A DNA stretch of 64,000 nucleotides from positions 636,001 through 700,000 of the forward strand of contig OZ036016.1 of the NCBI GenBank assembly GCA_964035015.1, read 5' to 3'. Under the pieces are notes generated by a model, which made no database searches, was not told where the DNA came from, and worked only from the letters and a program-made list of their open reading frames with translations. The stretch's first letter is position 1, and each line of letters begins with the position of its first letter. The translations under genes and the position numbers were made by a program. Below, piece by piece: positions 29,836 through 40,996 of this stretch. This DNA comes from Corallium rubrum. Taxonomy: Eukaryota > Cnidaria > Anthozoa > Scleralcyonacea > Coralliidae.

Positions 29836-29972
29836 AAGCCGCTTTTTCACCAAATCAAGTGTGTGTGTCTTCACGAAAAATATCAATACCAAATTCAAAT
29901 TTTAGATGGAGGAAATGAACACAAATCGTCAAGAAAATTAAGGTTTTTATCAAAACTGTTAAACTAACGTCC

Positions 29973-30700
29973 TTGTCAACAAATGTTTCCGTTTTATATT
30001 TAGTCGTACAGATCAAGATAAACTTCAGACTGATCTTAATCCACTTTAAGGCTGGTCCGTTATACGTGGAGTATGGACTCAATATCAGCAAATGTAAAAT
30101 GTTAAGGAAAGTTGGAACTCATTGGTATTTTGATCGTCAGTATTATTTAGGAGGCGAGTCACTTGGTATAGAAGTTAAAAAAAATGAAATAGGCGTTTGC
30201 TTATGTACCAATCTTATTTGGAATTGTATGGACACAGATAAACCACAAAAAATATTAGGTCTCCTTTATCGTTCAACACGAGATATTGATGCCTCAAACG
30301 TTAAACGTTTACTATATGTACATAACAACGGTCAGATCAATAATAGAGTATGCCAGTCAAGTCTGGTCACCATATAAGAAGGCGAACTTCACGTCTTATT
30401 CTCGGTAGCAACATTGAATATAAAGAAAAACCGATAAAACTTCGCTTGCTACCGCTTTATATGCATAGAGAGATAGAAGATATACTTATTTTCCCTACAA
30501 ATTTTACATGTGGCCAAGTACTAAAACCTATTGACCTAATCACATAGTCCATCACTGGTCGGAGGTTATGCAACACTAATGACCTTAAGTTGGTTATTGC
30601 ATTTGTCTGCACCGATGTTGTTAAATATTCACATTTTGTGCGTATCAAAAGATTATGGAACTCTTTACGGTATTAATCGCTAACATTATTTAAGAGTTGA
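29973..30700 (+). pseudogene. Jockey/CR1-type LINE RT C-terminus, decayed
   Basis: Frames 29973-30377 and 30350-30547 overlap in different registers. They contain LNISKCKMLR, LGIEVKKNEIGV, KILGLLYRSTRDI and SRLILGSNIEYKEKP, the usual order of the post-RT region of these LINEs. A frameshift and stops show decay. The pentanucleotide tract that follows at 30924 may be its tail. Confidence 0.68.
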
Positions 30701-30923
30701 CTTTCGAATCTGTACTATGATCGATTTTCTATACTGTTTGTAATCCTTAGTTTCTAGTTTCATAATATAATTGATTAATGCAAATATAATGATTTAATAT
30801 TTTTTCTTTGATTATTTCCTTAGTTAGGTAGTCGGGTGGCAAATATTAAAGGAATCTTTGACTGATTCTGTTTCTGGCCTCCCAAATACATTCAATTTCA
30901 TCTGGTTAAGTAGATATTTGAGG

Positions 30924-31107
30924 TATTAAATTAAATTAAATTAAATTAAATTAAATTAAATTAAATTAAATTAAATTAAATTAAATTAAATTAAATTAAA
31001 TTAAATTAAATTAAATTAAATTAAATTAAATTAAATTAAATTAAATTAAATTAAATTAAATTAAATTAAATTAAATTAAATTAAATTAAATTAAATTAAA
31101 TTAAATT
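30924..31107. repeat. (ATTAA)n pentanucleotide microsatellite
   Basis: About 36 nearly perfect units. Confidence 0.97.
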
Positions 31108-31234
31108 TGGTTGTAGCGGATCGTTGAATGAACACCATTGTTACGTGTGAACAGCTGTGCTCCTGACGTTTTGCGACAACAACCTGTTGACAAACTATGA
31201 GATTTTTACCTAAGTTTTCGAACATGAAAACAAG

Positions 31235-33735
31235 TAGCCTGCGAACCCAGACGTATTTTCCCGCCCTCGTTGCCTCCCGCGGAAACTAGCGTATGCGAAC
31301 CCCAGCAAAGGTTCGATTTCCGTGACGTATTACCATTTGTCTCGTGTTATCCAATCAAATTTGAAAATATATTTAGCTAAAATTGCCCACGCGTGGACAC
31401 ACGCTGAACATGGCTGAACGAAGTCAAGGAAGGAGGGCAAAATATTTGCAAGTATGTTGTATAGTACTAAGTCTTTATATAACGATGAACGACACTCCAC
31501 AGAAATTGTCACATCAGGCCGATACCTGTTTTCTTTGTAATAAAACATTTCCCGCGACAAAGGAGAAAATTAATTAATTAATTAGCACTAACCAGATGTT
31601 GACCTCGACGCCGCTCAAGAAAGCTGAAACTCACCTTCACTAGTTCGAGCAGCTTCAGAAACTCACCAGTAAGAGACTAAAGTTCATCTTACTGTAGAAT
31701 ATCTGAGAAAAACAATACGAAAAGAACTGGTAAATGACTTTGCGGTCCTCGGAAAAGCAATTGTTCACGGCTCTCAATCTCATCAGAGAATTGCTAAAGC
31801 GGTATTGAAGAATGACACGTTGAAACTGATGTGCCCTGGAAAATGTTTTAAAGCTTCTGACTTTGGAAGTTAACGGCTTATGTTCACGACGACGGTCTTC
31901 CACGCTCCGAGTAAAAACAACGGCGGAGTTAACAAGTTTTGAATTTGAAAAGTTATGCCTAGAATGGAAACAGAGAGCCCCTCTTCTCCATGCAGCTTTT
32001 TGATGACTATTGCGTCTTCAAGAAAATAAAATCCTGAGTGGCTTCCCAGTATAGCAGTGGCTGGTTCGACAATAATGATAACTGTAGTATAAAGCCTGGT
32101 TTTCACTAGGCATCTGACATTTCGCCTGGAAACGTCATACAGTATAATAATTGTTGCAATTATATAAACGCGACAATTGCTGTCGTTAATCCGCTGAAAT
32201 GACATGTTTAATATAAAAGTTTCACAGATAAAACTATTTTTTGTTTTGTTTTTTCTTAAGCTGATGCTGATGCTTATGCTTATGTCGTTAGTGAAAACAA
32301 TGCTTAAACAACAATTATATTACTTTTCAAAAAAAGAGCATTTAGCACTGACAGATCGTTAAGAAAATGTGAATGACCATATTTAATATTGCTAGGCTCG
32401 GTTGAAATGAAAGCTGTAATTTAAGACAAAGAACAACATATATTTTTCTCAACATTTTTGTCTTAAATATAATCACAACAACAAAATAAGTCATAAAACA
32501 TTGCACTCTCAAAAACAAACTCGGAATCATATTTCACCGAGTTTTATTTGCAGAGACTTCATAAATTCGATAGTCACTTTCTTATTTGGAAACTGATGTT
32601 GTTTACATGGCGAGAAATGAAAGCCGCGCATGCGCGTAATGCATGCCCACTTACAAAATTTTGACTAGAAAAGTTCTGCAGGATTAATAGGACTTACATA
32701 GAGGATGAGTGAAACAATCGTCGTAGCAGTGTCAATTTTTAAATTATTTCAAATTATCAATCTGAATCGTATAGTGCAACACATCTGCGATGTAAATATC
32801 ATGAGCGATATGCCACAGATATTAAATCCGTTGCGGTTTTTGATATACTATTTTGAGCACAAGTCTAACGTAAGCCAATATGGCGAATATGCAAATTGTA
32901 CCAACCTTGCTGCTCAAGTTATCAAAAATCAAACAGAGGTATACTATTTTCGTACACTTATCAATCTGATTCGGCTACTATAAAGATCCGTCTTTTCGAT
33001 GATATTCTTCAATTCTAGCCTGTATTTGTCGTCGTTGCGGTTTTCAGTCATGGATTTCACTAATATTCGATGTATTTTGGCTAAAGAAATATGATACTTT
33101 TCGTAAAATCAGTTCAGAAACCACGACTAAATGTCTCAATATTCGAGCTTCGCCATCTTCTTACGCGCCATCTTTACTTCCAAATAAACATTGTAACCTT
33201 TCCTTTTTGTTCCCAGGCTTTCTAGGGTTATACAGGCAGAGCTGTGTTGAGAAGACTGGAGTTTGTTTTGAAGTTTGAATCCCAAACGTAACTAAGCGCC
33301 GGACCACATGCAGAGTGAGAGGTCGCGCGCGTTGTTGTGGCAAGCAACAAAGCATTACTGTCGACGCGACGACGCTTGGACTTTAAAAACGAGTTGTTTT
33401 CTAGGATGAGGAACCAAATTTAGCGACAATATGTCATAAAGGGTACTAAGAATTCGAATCAATCGACAATTGGAGAATTTTAGCGATATTTTAGTTAGAA
33501 AATGGTCATTTAATTGCGTATTTAATTGCGTGTTTAATTGAGCAACGGCGGCTCGGGTATCAACGTAGGCTCCTCCCACTTATGTCCCCCATTTCTCGCC
33601 ATGACGTACCATTGTTCTGAAATTGATACATCGACTGCTACAGCTTTCACAGCCTTTTTAGCTAGACGGGTTCGCAGACGCTAGTTTCCGCGGGAGGCAA
33701 AGAGGGCGGGCAAATACGTCTGGGTTGGCAGACTA
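31235..33735. mobile_element. 2.5 kb TIR element with a perfect 9 bp target duplication (MULE-like)
   Basis: GAAAACAAG is duplicated at 31226-31234 and 33736-33744. The ends TAGCCTGCGAACCCAGACGT and the inverse of TAGTCTGCCAACCCAGACGT match at 18 of 20 positions, and the homology continues for about 55 bp through CCGCGGAAACTAGCG. A 9 bp duplication fits Mutator-like elements. No transposase is recognised inside, but an exon-like open frame sits near the left end. It is a non-autonomous element, possibly carrying host sequence. Confidence 0.9.
31409..31577 (+). CDS. Two exon-like blocks inside the TIR element
   Basis: An ATG at 31409 encodes MAERSQGRRAKYLQ up to a CAA|GTATGT donor. After a CACATCAG acceptor at about 31518 the frame continues in register as ADTCFLCNKTFPATKEKIN to a stop at 31575. 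The CxxC start looks like the beginning of a zinc finger. It could be a captured 5' end of a host gene or the remnant of the element's own gene. No family is recognised. Confidence 0.35.
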
Positions 33736-33931
33736 GAAAACAAGCGATAAACAATTTAAAAAGTGAACTGATGCGGGTTTTTGCCTCTTAAATTACATTC
33801 TGATTTAAGTTTTTATTATCTTAACAACTGATGAAGCTAGGTAAACTTATATTCCGATCTAAAGACGCGTTATAAGTCAACATAGCAGCACGTTTCAATT
33901 GAGAACAAATACCTAGCACATGACAACTTAC

Positions 33932-34084
33932 CTGTTTGTTTAATTTTTCCAATTTTCCTTCTTACACAATCAGCAAGTTCATGATTTCCGTCACGAATAC
34001 ATTTTTTTAAAACTTTATCCCAAGAGCAGTTGTCATCAGACTCCGCTAATTGCTTAAATAGGGCTTCTGCTTCAGCATCAAAAA
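33932..34084 (-). CDS. ROCO-type gene, exon 3 (153 nt, phase 1)
   Basis: An acceptor TCTCTTTGTAG and a donor ACAG|GTAAGT enclose 153 nt. In phase 1 this is fifty codons: a helical, charged segment with FDAEAEALFKQLAES, a central DDNCSWDKVLKK and an end KIGKIKQT. Joined to exon 4 it reads on as D-YDEAYQRAL without interruption. The Trp-centred helical pattern is loosely reminiscent of a death-fold end, but no domain can be assigned. It is separated from exon 4 by about 14.2 kb of mobile DNA and from exon 2 by about 23 kb. Confidence 0.65.
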
Positions 34085-34127
34085 CTACAAAGAGAGATTG
34101 TTAAAGAAGAGAACTTTAACCAGAGTC

Positions 34128-34340
34128 AGTTAAGATGTGGTCTGGACACTACGCAAGCTTCAAAGCGCCTATAATGAGCTGTGATTAAGTGACTGCATGC
34201 AAACGCTCCTATTGGATGACTGCTTCATTATTTTAAAAATACATTGTTCCCACCGCGCACAAGTTTGCATAAACGTTAACAAAAAGAAACAAAGGTTTTT
34301 GCTAAGTTTATATAGATCATCTTTCAATAGACTATGCTTT
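34128..34340. mobile_element. MITE family A, copy 3, decayed
   Basis: In inverse orientation it keeps the family words TGGTCTGGA at 34138, CTTCAAAGCGCCTATAATGA and a terminal GACTATG near 34331. The ends are eroded. Confidence 0.6.
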
Positions 34341-34691
34341 AACGTAGTGTTTCTCTATTTTTAAGGGGGAAAAAATATTGCGAAGTGAAGGAAATAGAAG
34401 TGTTACTTAAATAAATCTGCAAATCAGTTCCTCGTCGCGACCAATTCATTTTATAAATTCCGCTGAAATTTTCTAGCTTGAATTATTTTTTCAACTATAA
34501 TCCTATTTGCGGTAAGGTTGACTGCTCAATGTGATACGTTATAGCCAGTACAATTGGTAATAAGTTTACACACAACTAATACTTTTTCGGATTTTTCAGA
34601 AAAATGCAAGCGTTTTGATAATCCTGGGCCCTTGGAGAAGAAGGGGCGGAAAGAAAAGAAAGGGTAAACAACTAAACCCATGTACTTTTTT
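34341..34691. other. Intronic sequence without recognisable features
   Basis: No open frame or repeat is recognised. Confidence 0.4.
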
Positions 34692-34855
34692 AATTGAAAT
34701 ATGGTATAGTAGGTTAATACCGCCGAAACAGAGAACGTAAGTGGTCTAACGTTTCGAGCGAAGGCCCCTCTCTGACGAAGGGCCTTCGCTCGAAACGTTA
34801 GACCACTTACGTTCTCTGTTTCGGCAGTATTAACCTACTATACCATATTTCGATT
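34692..34855. repeat. Near-perfect palindrome, two 76 bp arms, 12 bp spacer
   Basis: Arms 34692-34767 and 34780-34855 differ at about two positions. Each carries AGTGGTCTAACGTTTCGAGC or its inverse. The spacer plus the right arm reads CTGACGA, then GGGC..GCTC, then GAAAC, which is the hammerhead core order. This suggests two Penelope-family termini joined head to head. Confidence 0.88.
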
Positions 34856-35135
34856 GTTGTTTCAACACTGCCTACGCAGCACACTACTTTTATTATACTT
34901 TTTTAATTAACGTTCAGATACTGAACGCTAAATACTGATTGGCTAACAGGTAATCCCCTTCATTTTGACATCCGGTTTTAGCAGGTTAGGAACTTCATGA
35001 TATTTACAAAGAATAGTATTTTGACTATGCAAACAAATCTGCGCAAAGACCAATGTAAAAGGTATGAGACAGAGTATCAAGGAAATATGGTAAACACAGG
35101 CCGAAGTGGATTATAACAAAATAGAGTGATTTTGA

Positions 35136-35925
35136 AAAGCTAATATTTCGGGAAGTATAGCCCAGAACTTACAAAGAAAGACATTTTGATTATGTTCCTT
35201 CTGCTCATACTGTATAAATAAAACTGCGAGAAAGTCTTGAAAAAAGGCTGCAAGTGTAGGAAAAATATCGTAGCTTTGCCAACAGAAACGGTATCTACAC
35301 AGAAAGTGCCATAAGTAATTTTGATTGGCATATTTTCACTACACAAAATTGGGAGTGGAAAGTAAAATACACAGATGTAAAATTTAAGTAAAATTTTCTT
35401 TCATGTGCCTTTTACTCGAAATGTATTCTTCGCTACAACGGCGGATTTTAAAGAGTTACAACTTTGTTCGACTACCCTCCAATTTTCAGAAATGATAGTT
35501 AAATACATCACAAAACAAAACAAAACAAAACAAAACAAAACAAAACAAAACAAAACAAAACAAAACAAAACAAAACAAAACAAAACAAAACAAAACAAAA
35601 CAAAACAAAACAAAACAAAACAAAACAAAACAAAACAAAACAAAACAAAACAAAACAAAACAAAGCAGTGACGGGAAATTCGATAATTCCGAAAGCTTTT
35701 ACATGTATACGTTGAGGGCTACTCCTGTGCGTTTACGTCAGGCTTTTTTTTTGGCCAATTTACAAAATGTTATGTAACTTTCTACTAGAATTCAATATCA
35801 AACAGTACAAACACCTCCGGTCACGTTTTTAGCGCTTTGTATCAGGACTACCAGGAGTGAATCGAATAAAACAAATAATACTAAAATAGAAATAAGAAAA
35901 TCAACTTTGAAGTAAAGCTTGTGAA
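35136..35925. repeat. Dispersed repeat X, copy 1
   Basis: It matches 49405-50060 along most of its length, for example GCTAATATTTCGGGAAGTAT and TTTGTATCAGGACTACCAGG. It matches 39050-39470 over its second half. It is interrupted internally by a large CAAAA expansion. No coding capacity or clear termini are seen. Confidence 0.8.
35510..35664. repeat. (CAAAA)n microsatellite inside repeat X
   Basis: About 31 units. The same site in the other two copies of repeat X has only one or two units (CACAAAACAAAAC, CACAAAAGAAAAC). Confidence 0.97.
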
Positions 35926-35982
35926 AGGGATCGTATATTACAAGTAAAATTTGGCATTTACTTGTATATTAAACTGGATATA

Positions 35983-36177
35983 CTAGGTAATTTTGGTGAA
36001 GGAAAATTTCGAGTGTAGAATATATACATTAAATATATAGAATATATACATTAGCTCAGTGGTCAGAGCACTGCACTAGCAAGGCCCTGATGTTTCATTT
36101 TTCGCAACTGGTCCCGGTTTGGTCTTATAATGAATATATTCTACACTCGAAATTTTCCTTCATCAAAATTGCCTAAT
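35983..36177. mobile_element. MITE with about 48 bp TIRs and a tRNA-like core
   Basis: The arms 35983-36030 and 36129-36177 are inverse copies (GAAAATTTCGAGTGTAGAAT in the left arm). Between them, 36050-36085 reads TTAGCTCAGTGGTCAGAGCA..., including a perfect A box TAGCTCAGTGG, while the B box is decayed. It is a tRNA fragment trapped in the loop of a foldback element. Confidence 0.75.
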
Positions 36178-37440
36178 AGAGGGATCGTAGCCTCCCCAGC
36201 AGACGTTTTCAGGAGACGCCTTTGCGTCCCCACAAACGCCTGCTTGTCGGAGAACAATATTATGTTCCCTTTGTGTACCGCGAACCAATCAAATCAAAAC
36301 GGTACTGTGTCAAATATAGATCAGCCAGTTACAGGGCCCGGGAAAATAACTTGCCGGAAAGTGTGACAATAACCGTCTATTACTGAGATACTGAGTTCGT
36401 TATCGCAGAGGTTGTTTAAGAAAACACCAATTAGGCAACTACCACGTGGTTAAATATCAAGTTAATTGCTCCGGATAATGTATATATTATCCCAGGGCAA
36501 TTAACTTCATTTACGTGTGGTTGGGAGGAATTATTATAAATAAAAAACGTGGTACATCAAAGAAAACCTAGGTGACCGTGAACTAATAGTATTTATTACT
36601 CTATTCGTGAAAATTATAAAACAATTCACCTGGTTTTCGTTGAAGCATGCTTTACTCATGAAAGTTTAATTCATTGAAATGTATTCTTCATTAGCTTATT
36701 AGTTCGTTGTTCACCATTGTCTGGCGGCTTGGCGACAGTAGACTGTCTACCGTAACAAATAAAATTGTCTGGCGTTAGCAAGAGTATTAAAAATAATCTG
36801 GCGTAAATAAATTCGTCCAACTCGAACGACAACAACGCAACGTAAAGTATTAATTCATCACAGTGTGGATGAACCTTTCATGTGTCGCTTGTCGAGACGT
36901 CTCTGACAGCACGACCAATAAAAAAATTCTGGCATAGGCTCTCTTGCCCACTCAAGGTAAAATAATAGAGTTGTCTATAACGACAACGCGACGTAACGAG
37001 TTATCAACGATCAAGAGATACGCCAGTTTCCAGATATTAGAAGTCTGAGTGATAATAACTAAGATGGAAAGAAATTTGGGACTCAAGATACAGCGAGGTC
37101 ACTCACTGAGCTGTCTGAGCAAGGTGAAGGTCAGCTTTCCAGATTTTGGAAAGTTGAGAAAATCGTTCATTCAATAAAACAGAAAATTATAATATATTTA
37201 AGCATTAAATGCAGTCCGTGTCGTTTGCGTTCCGTAGTTTCCGAAGGTTGTCCGGGCATTCCGCTGAATCACGTGATCAAGGAGTATTTAAGGGGGGCAG
37301 CGCGGACCCCTGCAGTGTTCCAACAGTTCTCTACGCTTCGAACCGGCTTTGCGGTCGTACGGAGACTATATTTAAAATGTACTCGGTTGAGAAAAGTGTT
37401 CATAAAACGGCTAGTGTTTATCTTTGGGCGTTGACTTGAC
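36178..37440. other. Intron 2 sequence with scattered short repeats
   Basis: The word AATAAAATTGTCTGGCGTTA and variants recur near 36760, 36790, 36925 and again at 38910-38940. AACGCGACGTAACGAGTTATCA near 36985 recurs in similar form at 38015. At 37285 GAGTATTTAAGG resembles a TATA element, but no gene follows. Confidence 0.45.
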
Positions 37441-37880
37441 TTATTTCTTAACTTGTATTTAGTTAGTTAACTTGTGGCATTAGCAGATAAAGTGGATGAA
37501 TACTCAGCCTGGATACTTTCTTGATAATCTTTCTTGATATCTTGTTTTTCCATACGGTTGCGTACCATCACACGTTTAGAAGTATACCTGCGTTTATGGC
37601 AGCGATCTAAGAAGCACTGAATTGTTGTCACCACCATATACTGAGAGGCCATAAGTGATGTTAGGTAGCACAATGCTGTTAAAAAGATGGTCAATTTCTG
37701 TTTGGCTACAACCTTCCTTACGTAATACTCTTAGTATATAAAGACCTATGTTTGCCTTAACTAACTCATTTTTTACATGAGAAAGGTAACACCTAGTATA
37801 GGAAGAGCTTCGCATCGTGGAATGTTCGAGATAGTAGGATAAGTTTCCTTTTCTCCTTTCTTACAAAATGTTAGTTCTTT
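37441..37880 (-). pseudogene. CR1/L2-like LINE fragment
   Basis: Minus-strand frames contain NELVKANIGLYILRVLRKEG, NSIVLPNITYGLSVY and QCFLDRCHKRRYTSK, the same order and closely related text as the LINE at 10232-11395. It is frameshifted and truncated at both ends. Confidence 0.75.
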
Positions 37881-39049
37881 ACATTTACTTTTCTGAGACG
37901 TCTCTGACAACACGGACAAATAAAATTATCTGCCCAAGGAAAATAAAATTGAAATAAAATTGTCTGCCCAAGGAATTGCCGCACAAGGAAAAATAATAAA
38001 TCGTCTATTAGGACAGCGCGACGTAACGACTTATCAAAGATCAGAGATACGTACCACGATTTTGCCTAAATGCGATCGACCTGTTTCGACCGTTCTCGAT
38101 CTGTTTCTCTAACAAGGGTAAAAAGTAAACCCAGCAAGACTTAACTATTTATACCCAGCAAGATTAGGTGTTAGTTTTCTATTCTCTTTCGCAAATGTGT
38201 TTTTCTCTCTTCGTAACGCTTTAAAAATATTGAAACACCAGATATCGTGTAACTTTGATCTCTTCATCTTCTAAGGCACGAATAATTTCAGAAGGTAAAT
38301 TGTAACTCTCACTAAGAGAGATAATTTGTCATCGCATGTAGCCGTCAAAATTTTGCCCGAATGTGGAATTTAAATGCGGAGTCGAGAGAAATCAGCCCGT
38401 CATGGTATATACGCAATTAATGGCGTTTCATTGAAGCACGATCGCGTTTGGGCAACGTAAGCTCCATTGATTAGCCTGTGTGCTCTTGGGTAAATGTTAA
38501 TAATATATGTTTTAATTAAAGCAAAAAGGGAGAAAGGCGATCGCGTTTGCATGGGGAAACATCGATTAGAATCAAAACAAAAGTAATAAAATGGCAACAA
38601 TATTTCAAGAACACTTCCATGGCCACAATAGTAATAAAACCTTCTCTTAAGAAATTTGTTTTACAAAACGTACTTCACTCCTATGATTTCATCCACCATT
38701 TGGTTTTAGTGAAAGGAATGTGTAGTGGACGTAGGTGTCACGAGTATCGTCCAATCAGATTGGCTACAGCCGACCTAAAACTAACCGTTGAGGTTACCGT
38801 ATATCTGCCGAGGTGAATTTTCTTTCAAAAACGTTTTTTCAGGAGTACGTTAAAGTGTCGCGCTAAACGTTTAACACTTTCAGGCATGGAACTCGCCCTG
38901 TACTGATATAAAATCGTCTGGCGTTAGCCAGAATAAACTTTAAAGACTCGTCGTCAGACTTCAAAGTGTTAAAGAAAAAAAAGTTTAAGAAAAAATGAGT
39001 AAATAGTGACGTAGAAATGACGATGTGATGTTTTTAACCGAAAATAAAA
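37881..39049. other. Intron 2 sequence, no gene recognised
   Basis: It contains local duplications of AATAAAATTGTCTGCCCAAGG near 37930-37975. The chance frame at 38547-38816 has no recognisable features. Confidence 0.4.
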
Positions 39050-39470
39050 TTGAAAGTAAAAATTTCTTCCAAATGCCGTTTACTTGAAATGTATTCTTCG
39101 CAACAAGGAAAGACTGTAAAGAGTTACAACAAAAAAAAGATCTTCCATTTCCCTCAAGTTTTCGGAGAAGATAATTAAATATATCACAAAAGAAAACCGT
39201 GACAAGGAATTCAATTAATTCAGGAAGCTTTTGTATGTGCGTTGACGGCTATTCCCGTGCGTTTACTTCAAGCTTTTTTCTGTCGATTTACAAAATGTTG
39301 TATAACTTTCCACTATAGCATGGAATATTGACAACCCCCGGACACGGGGCTATTGTGCATCAGGACTACCAGAAAAGAATGGAATAAAAAAATAATAATA
39401 AAATAGAAATAGTAAAACCACTTTGAGTTAAAGCTTGTGAGATGGGATCACGACATCCGTCTAGACGAAT
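39050..39470. repeat. Dispersed repeat X, copy 2
   Basis: Similar to 35393-35930 and 49740-50060: TACTTGAAATGTATTCTTCG, TTTACAAAATGTTGTATAAC and CATCAGGACTACCAG blocks in the same order. Confidence 0.78.
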
Positions 39471-39611
39471 CGTAGAAAAATCGCTGAAACTTATTATAGA
39501 CATATTCCGGTCGCACATTTTGTAAGCTTTAATTTGATATGGGGGTTAAGGTATGTGCGTACGTAATGCGGACGTGCTACGTCCTTTAGACTGGAAACAC
39601 CACTGAAGTTT

Positions 39612-39965
39612 TTCTATGTTAGTAGTGTTTTCAGCTAGAAGTTGGTAAAGTTTTTTCGTTTGTTGCTGTACAAGCTGTCGTAAGTTCAACTCAGAGAAAA
39701 ACTCTGAGCTCCAGACGGGACTCGAACCCACAACCTTCCAGGTATAAATGCCAGCCGGACGCTCTCACCATTGAACCACTGGAACTGGGATAGTAGACCG
39801 AGGTTGTTTTTCGATATTTATACCTGGAAGGTTGTGCGTTTTAGTCCCGTCTGGAGCTCAGAGTTTTTCTCGGAGTTTAAGTTACGACAGCTTGTACAGC
39901 AAAAACAAACGAAAAACTTTACCAACTTCAGACTGAAACACTAATAACATAGAAAGACATTTACT
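39612..39965. mobile_element. Inverted pair of tRNA-derived SINEs
   Basis: From 39612 to 39753 the sequence is repeated in inverse order at 39820-39965 with a few differences (TTTCTATGTTAGTAGTGTTT on the left). The left half holds a minus-strand tRNA-like core with a perfect B box GGTTCGAGTCC at about 39717-39727. The family is that of the SINE at 6748-7033. The central 66 bp hold the tRNA 5' part. The result is a hairpin of about 140 bp arms. Confidence 0.8.
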
Positions 39966-40082
39966 CAGGAAATAAACTGACACAATGCGACTTGTAGCGC
40001 AACAAGTACTTGTGACACACGTACAGTTTGACTCGTTCCCAGGTATAAATATCGAAAAAAGGTCTATCATCTACGCCTGGAG

Positions 40083-40265
40083 AAGACGAAGTGTCAATTT
40101 ATGCAACCAGTCCATGAGTGCCTAGGCTATCGAATGAATACCAAAGGGATTTACCCAGTCGAAGCCAAAGTAAGAGCGGTCAAACAAGCTCCTGCACCTA
40201 CCAACGTAACGGAGTTGAAATCGTATTCGGGTCTGATTAATTTTTATGGTAAGTTCCTGCCCAAT

Positions 40266-40352
<87 letters not shown>

Positions 40353-40996
40353 TTATTTATACGAATTTTTAATCAGGATAATAACACTTCAGTAATACAA
40401 TTTACTGTTATAAATGTGTGTTCTGAATTTATGAAATACTATATATTAGTAAACTACTGTACGTTTTATGTAAGTAATATCTATTTAAAGTGCAGGGGTA
40501 GATTATTGAATATAATTCCTGCTTGATAGAAAAAAGCCTTTTGAGGGTCACTTAATCTCGTTTTTGGTAAGATTATACAATGTTGATTGTTCCTAGTAGA
40601 TTTTCCATGATCCATTAATTTAAAATAATGGTTGAATTTTTACAAAGTTCTCCTTTAAGCGATTTGTAGACCAATGTCGACCATGTTACAGCCCTCTACA
40701 GATTACTTCGTAAAGATGAAGCATGGAAATGGGGGACAGAATAGACCAAGGCATTTGAACTGTCAAAAAGTCTGATTCAATCCTCGTCTGCGTTGGTTCA
40801 TTTGACCCAACAAAGAAATTAACTGTTTCCTGTGACGCCTCACCCTATGGCGTCGATGCTGTGTTGTCCCATCAGATGACTGATGGAACTGAGAAACCCA
40901 CTGCTTTTGCCTCCCGAACTTTATCAGGGGCGAAAAAGAAGTATTCACAGTTGGATAAAGAAGGTCTAGCGATGGTGTATCCAATCAAGAAATTCC
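40083..40996 (+). pseudogene. Ty3/gypsy fragment: RT end and RNase H, split by an insertion
   Basis: First block, 40083-40262: LEKTKCQF, LGYRMNTKGIYP and the typical FYGKFLP. Second block, about 40685-40995: LYRLLRKDEAWKWG, then RNase H CDASPYGVDAVLS and ASRTLSGAKKKYSQLDKE. Stops are present. The two blocks were contiguous before the insertion at about 40264-40670. The fragment ends where the partial exon 4 duplicate begins. Confidence 0.85.
40264..40670 (-). mobile_element. Insertion with (TTTA)n end inside the gypsy fragment
   Basis: (TTTA)n occupies 40264-40352. On the minus strand it would be an AAAT tail, which fits a short non-LTR or SINE insertion in that orientation. No coding is visible in the remaining 320 bp. 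Confidence 0.5.

Noticed and set aside
37285..37440. Promoter and short gene at a GAGTATTTAAGG word
   Set aside because: Two overlapping chance frames follow, but there are no splice signals, no domain and no conserved partner elsewhere in the window.
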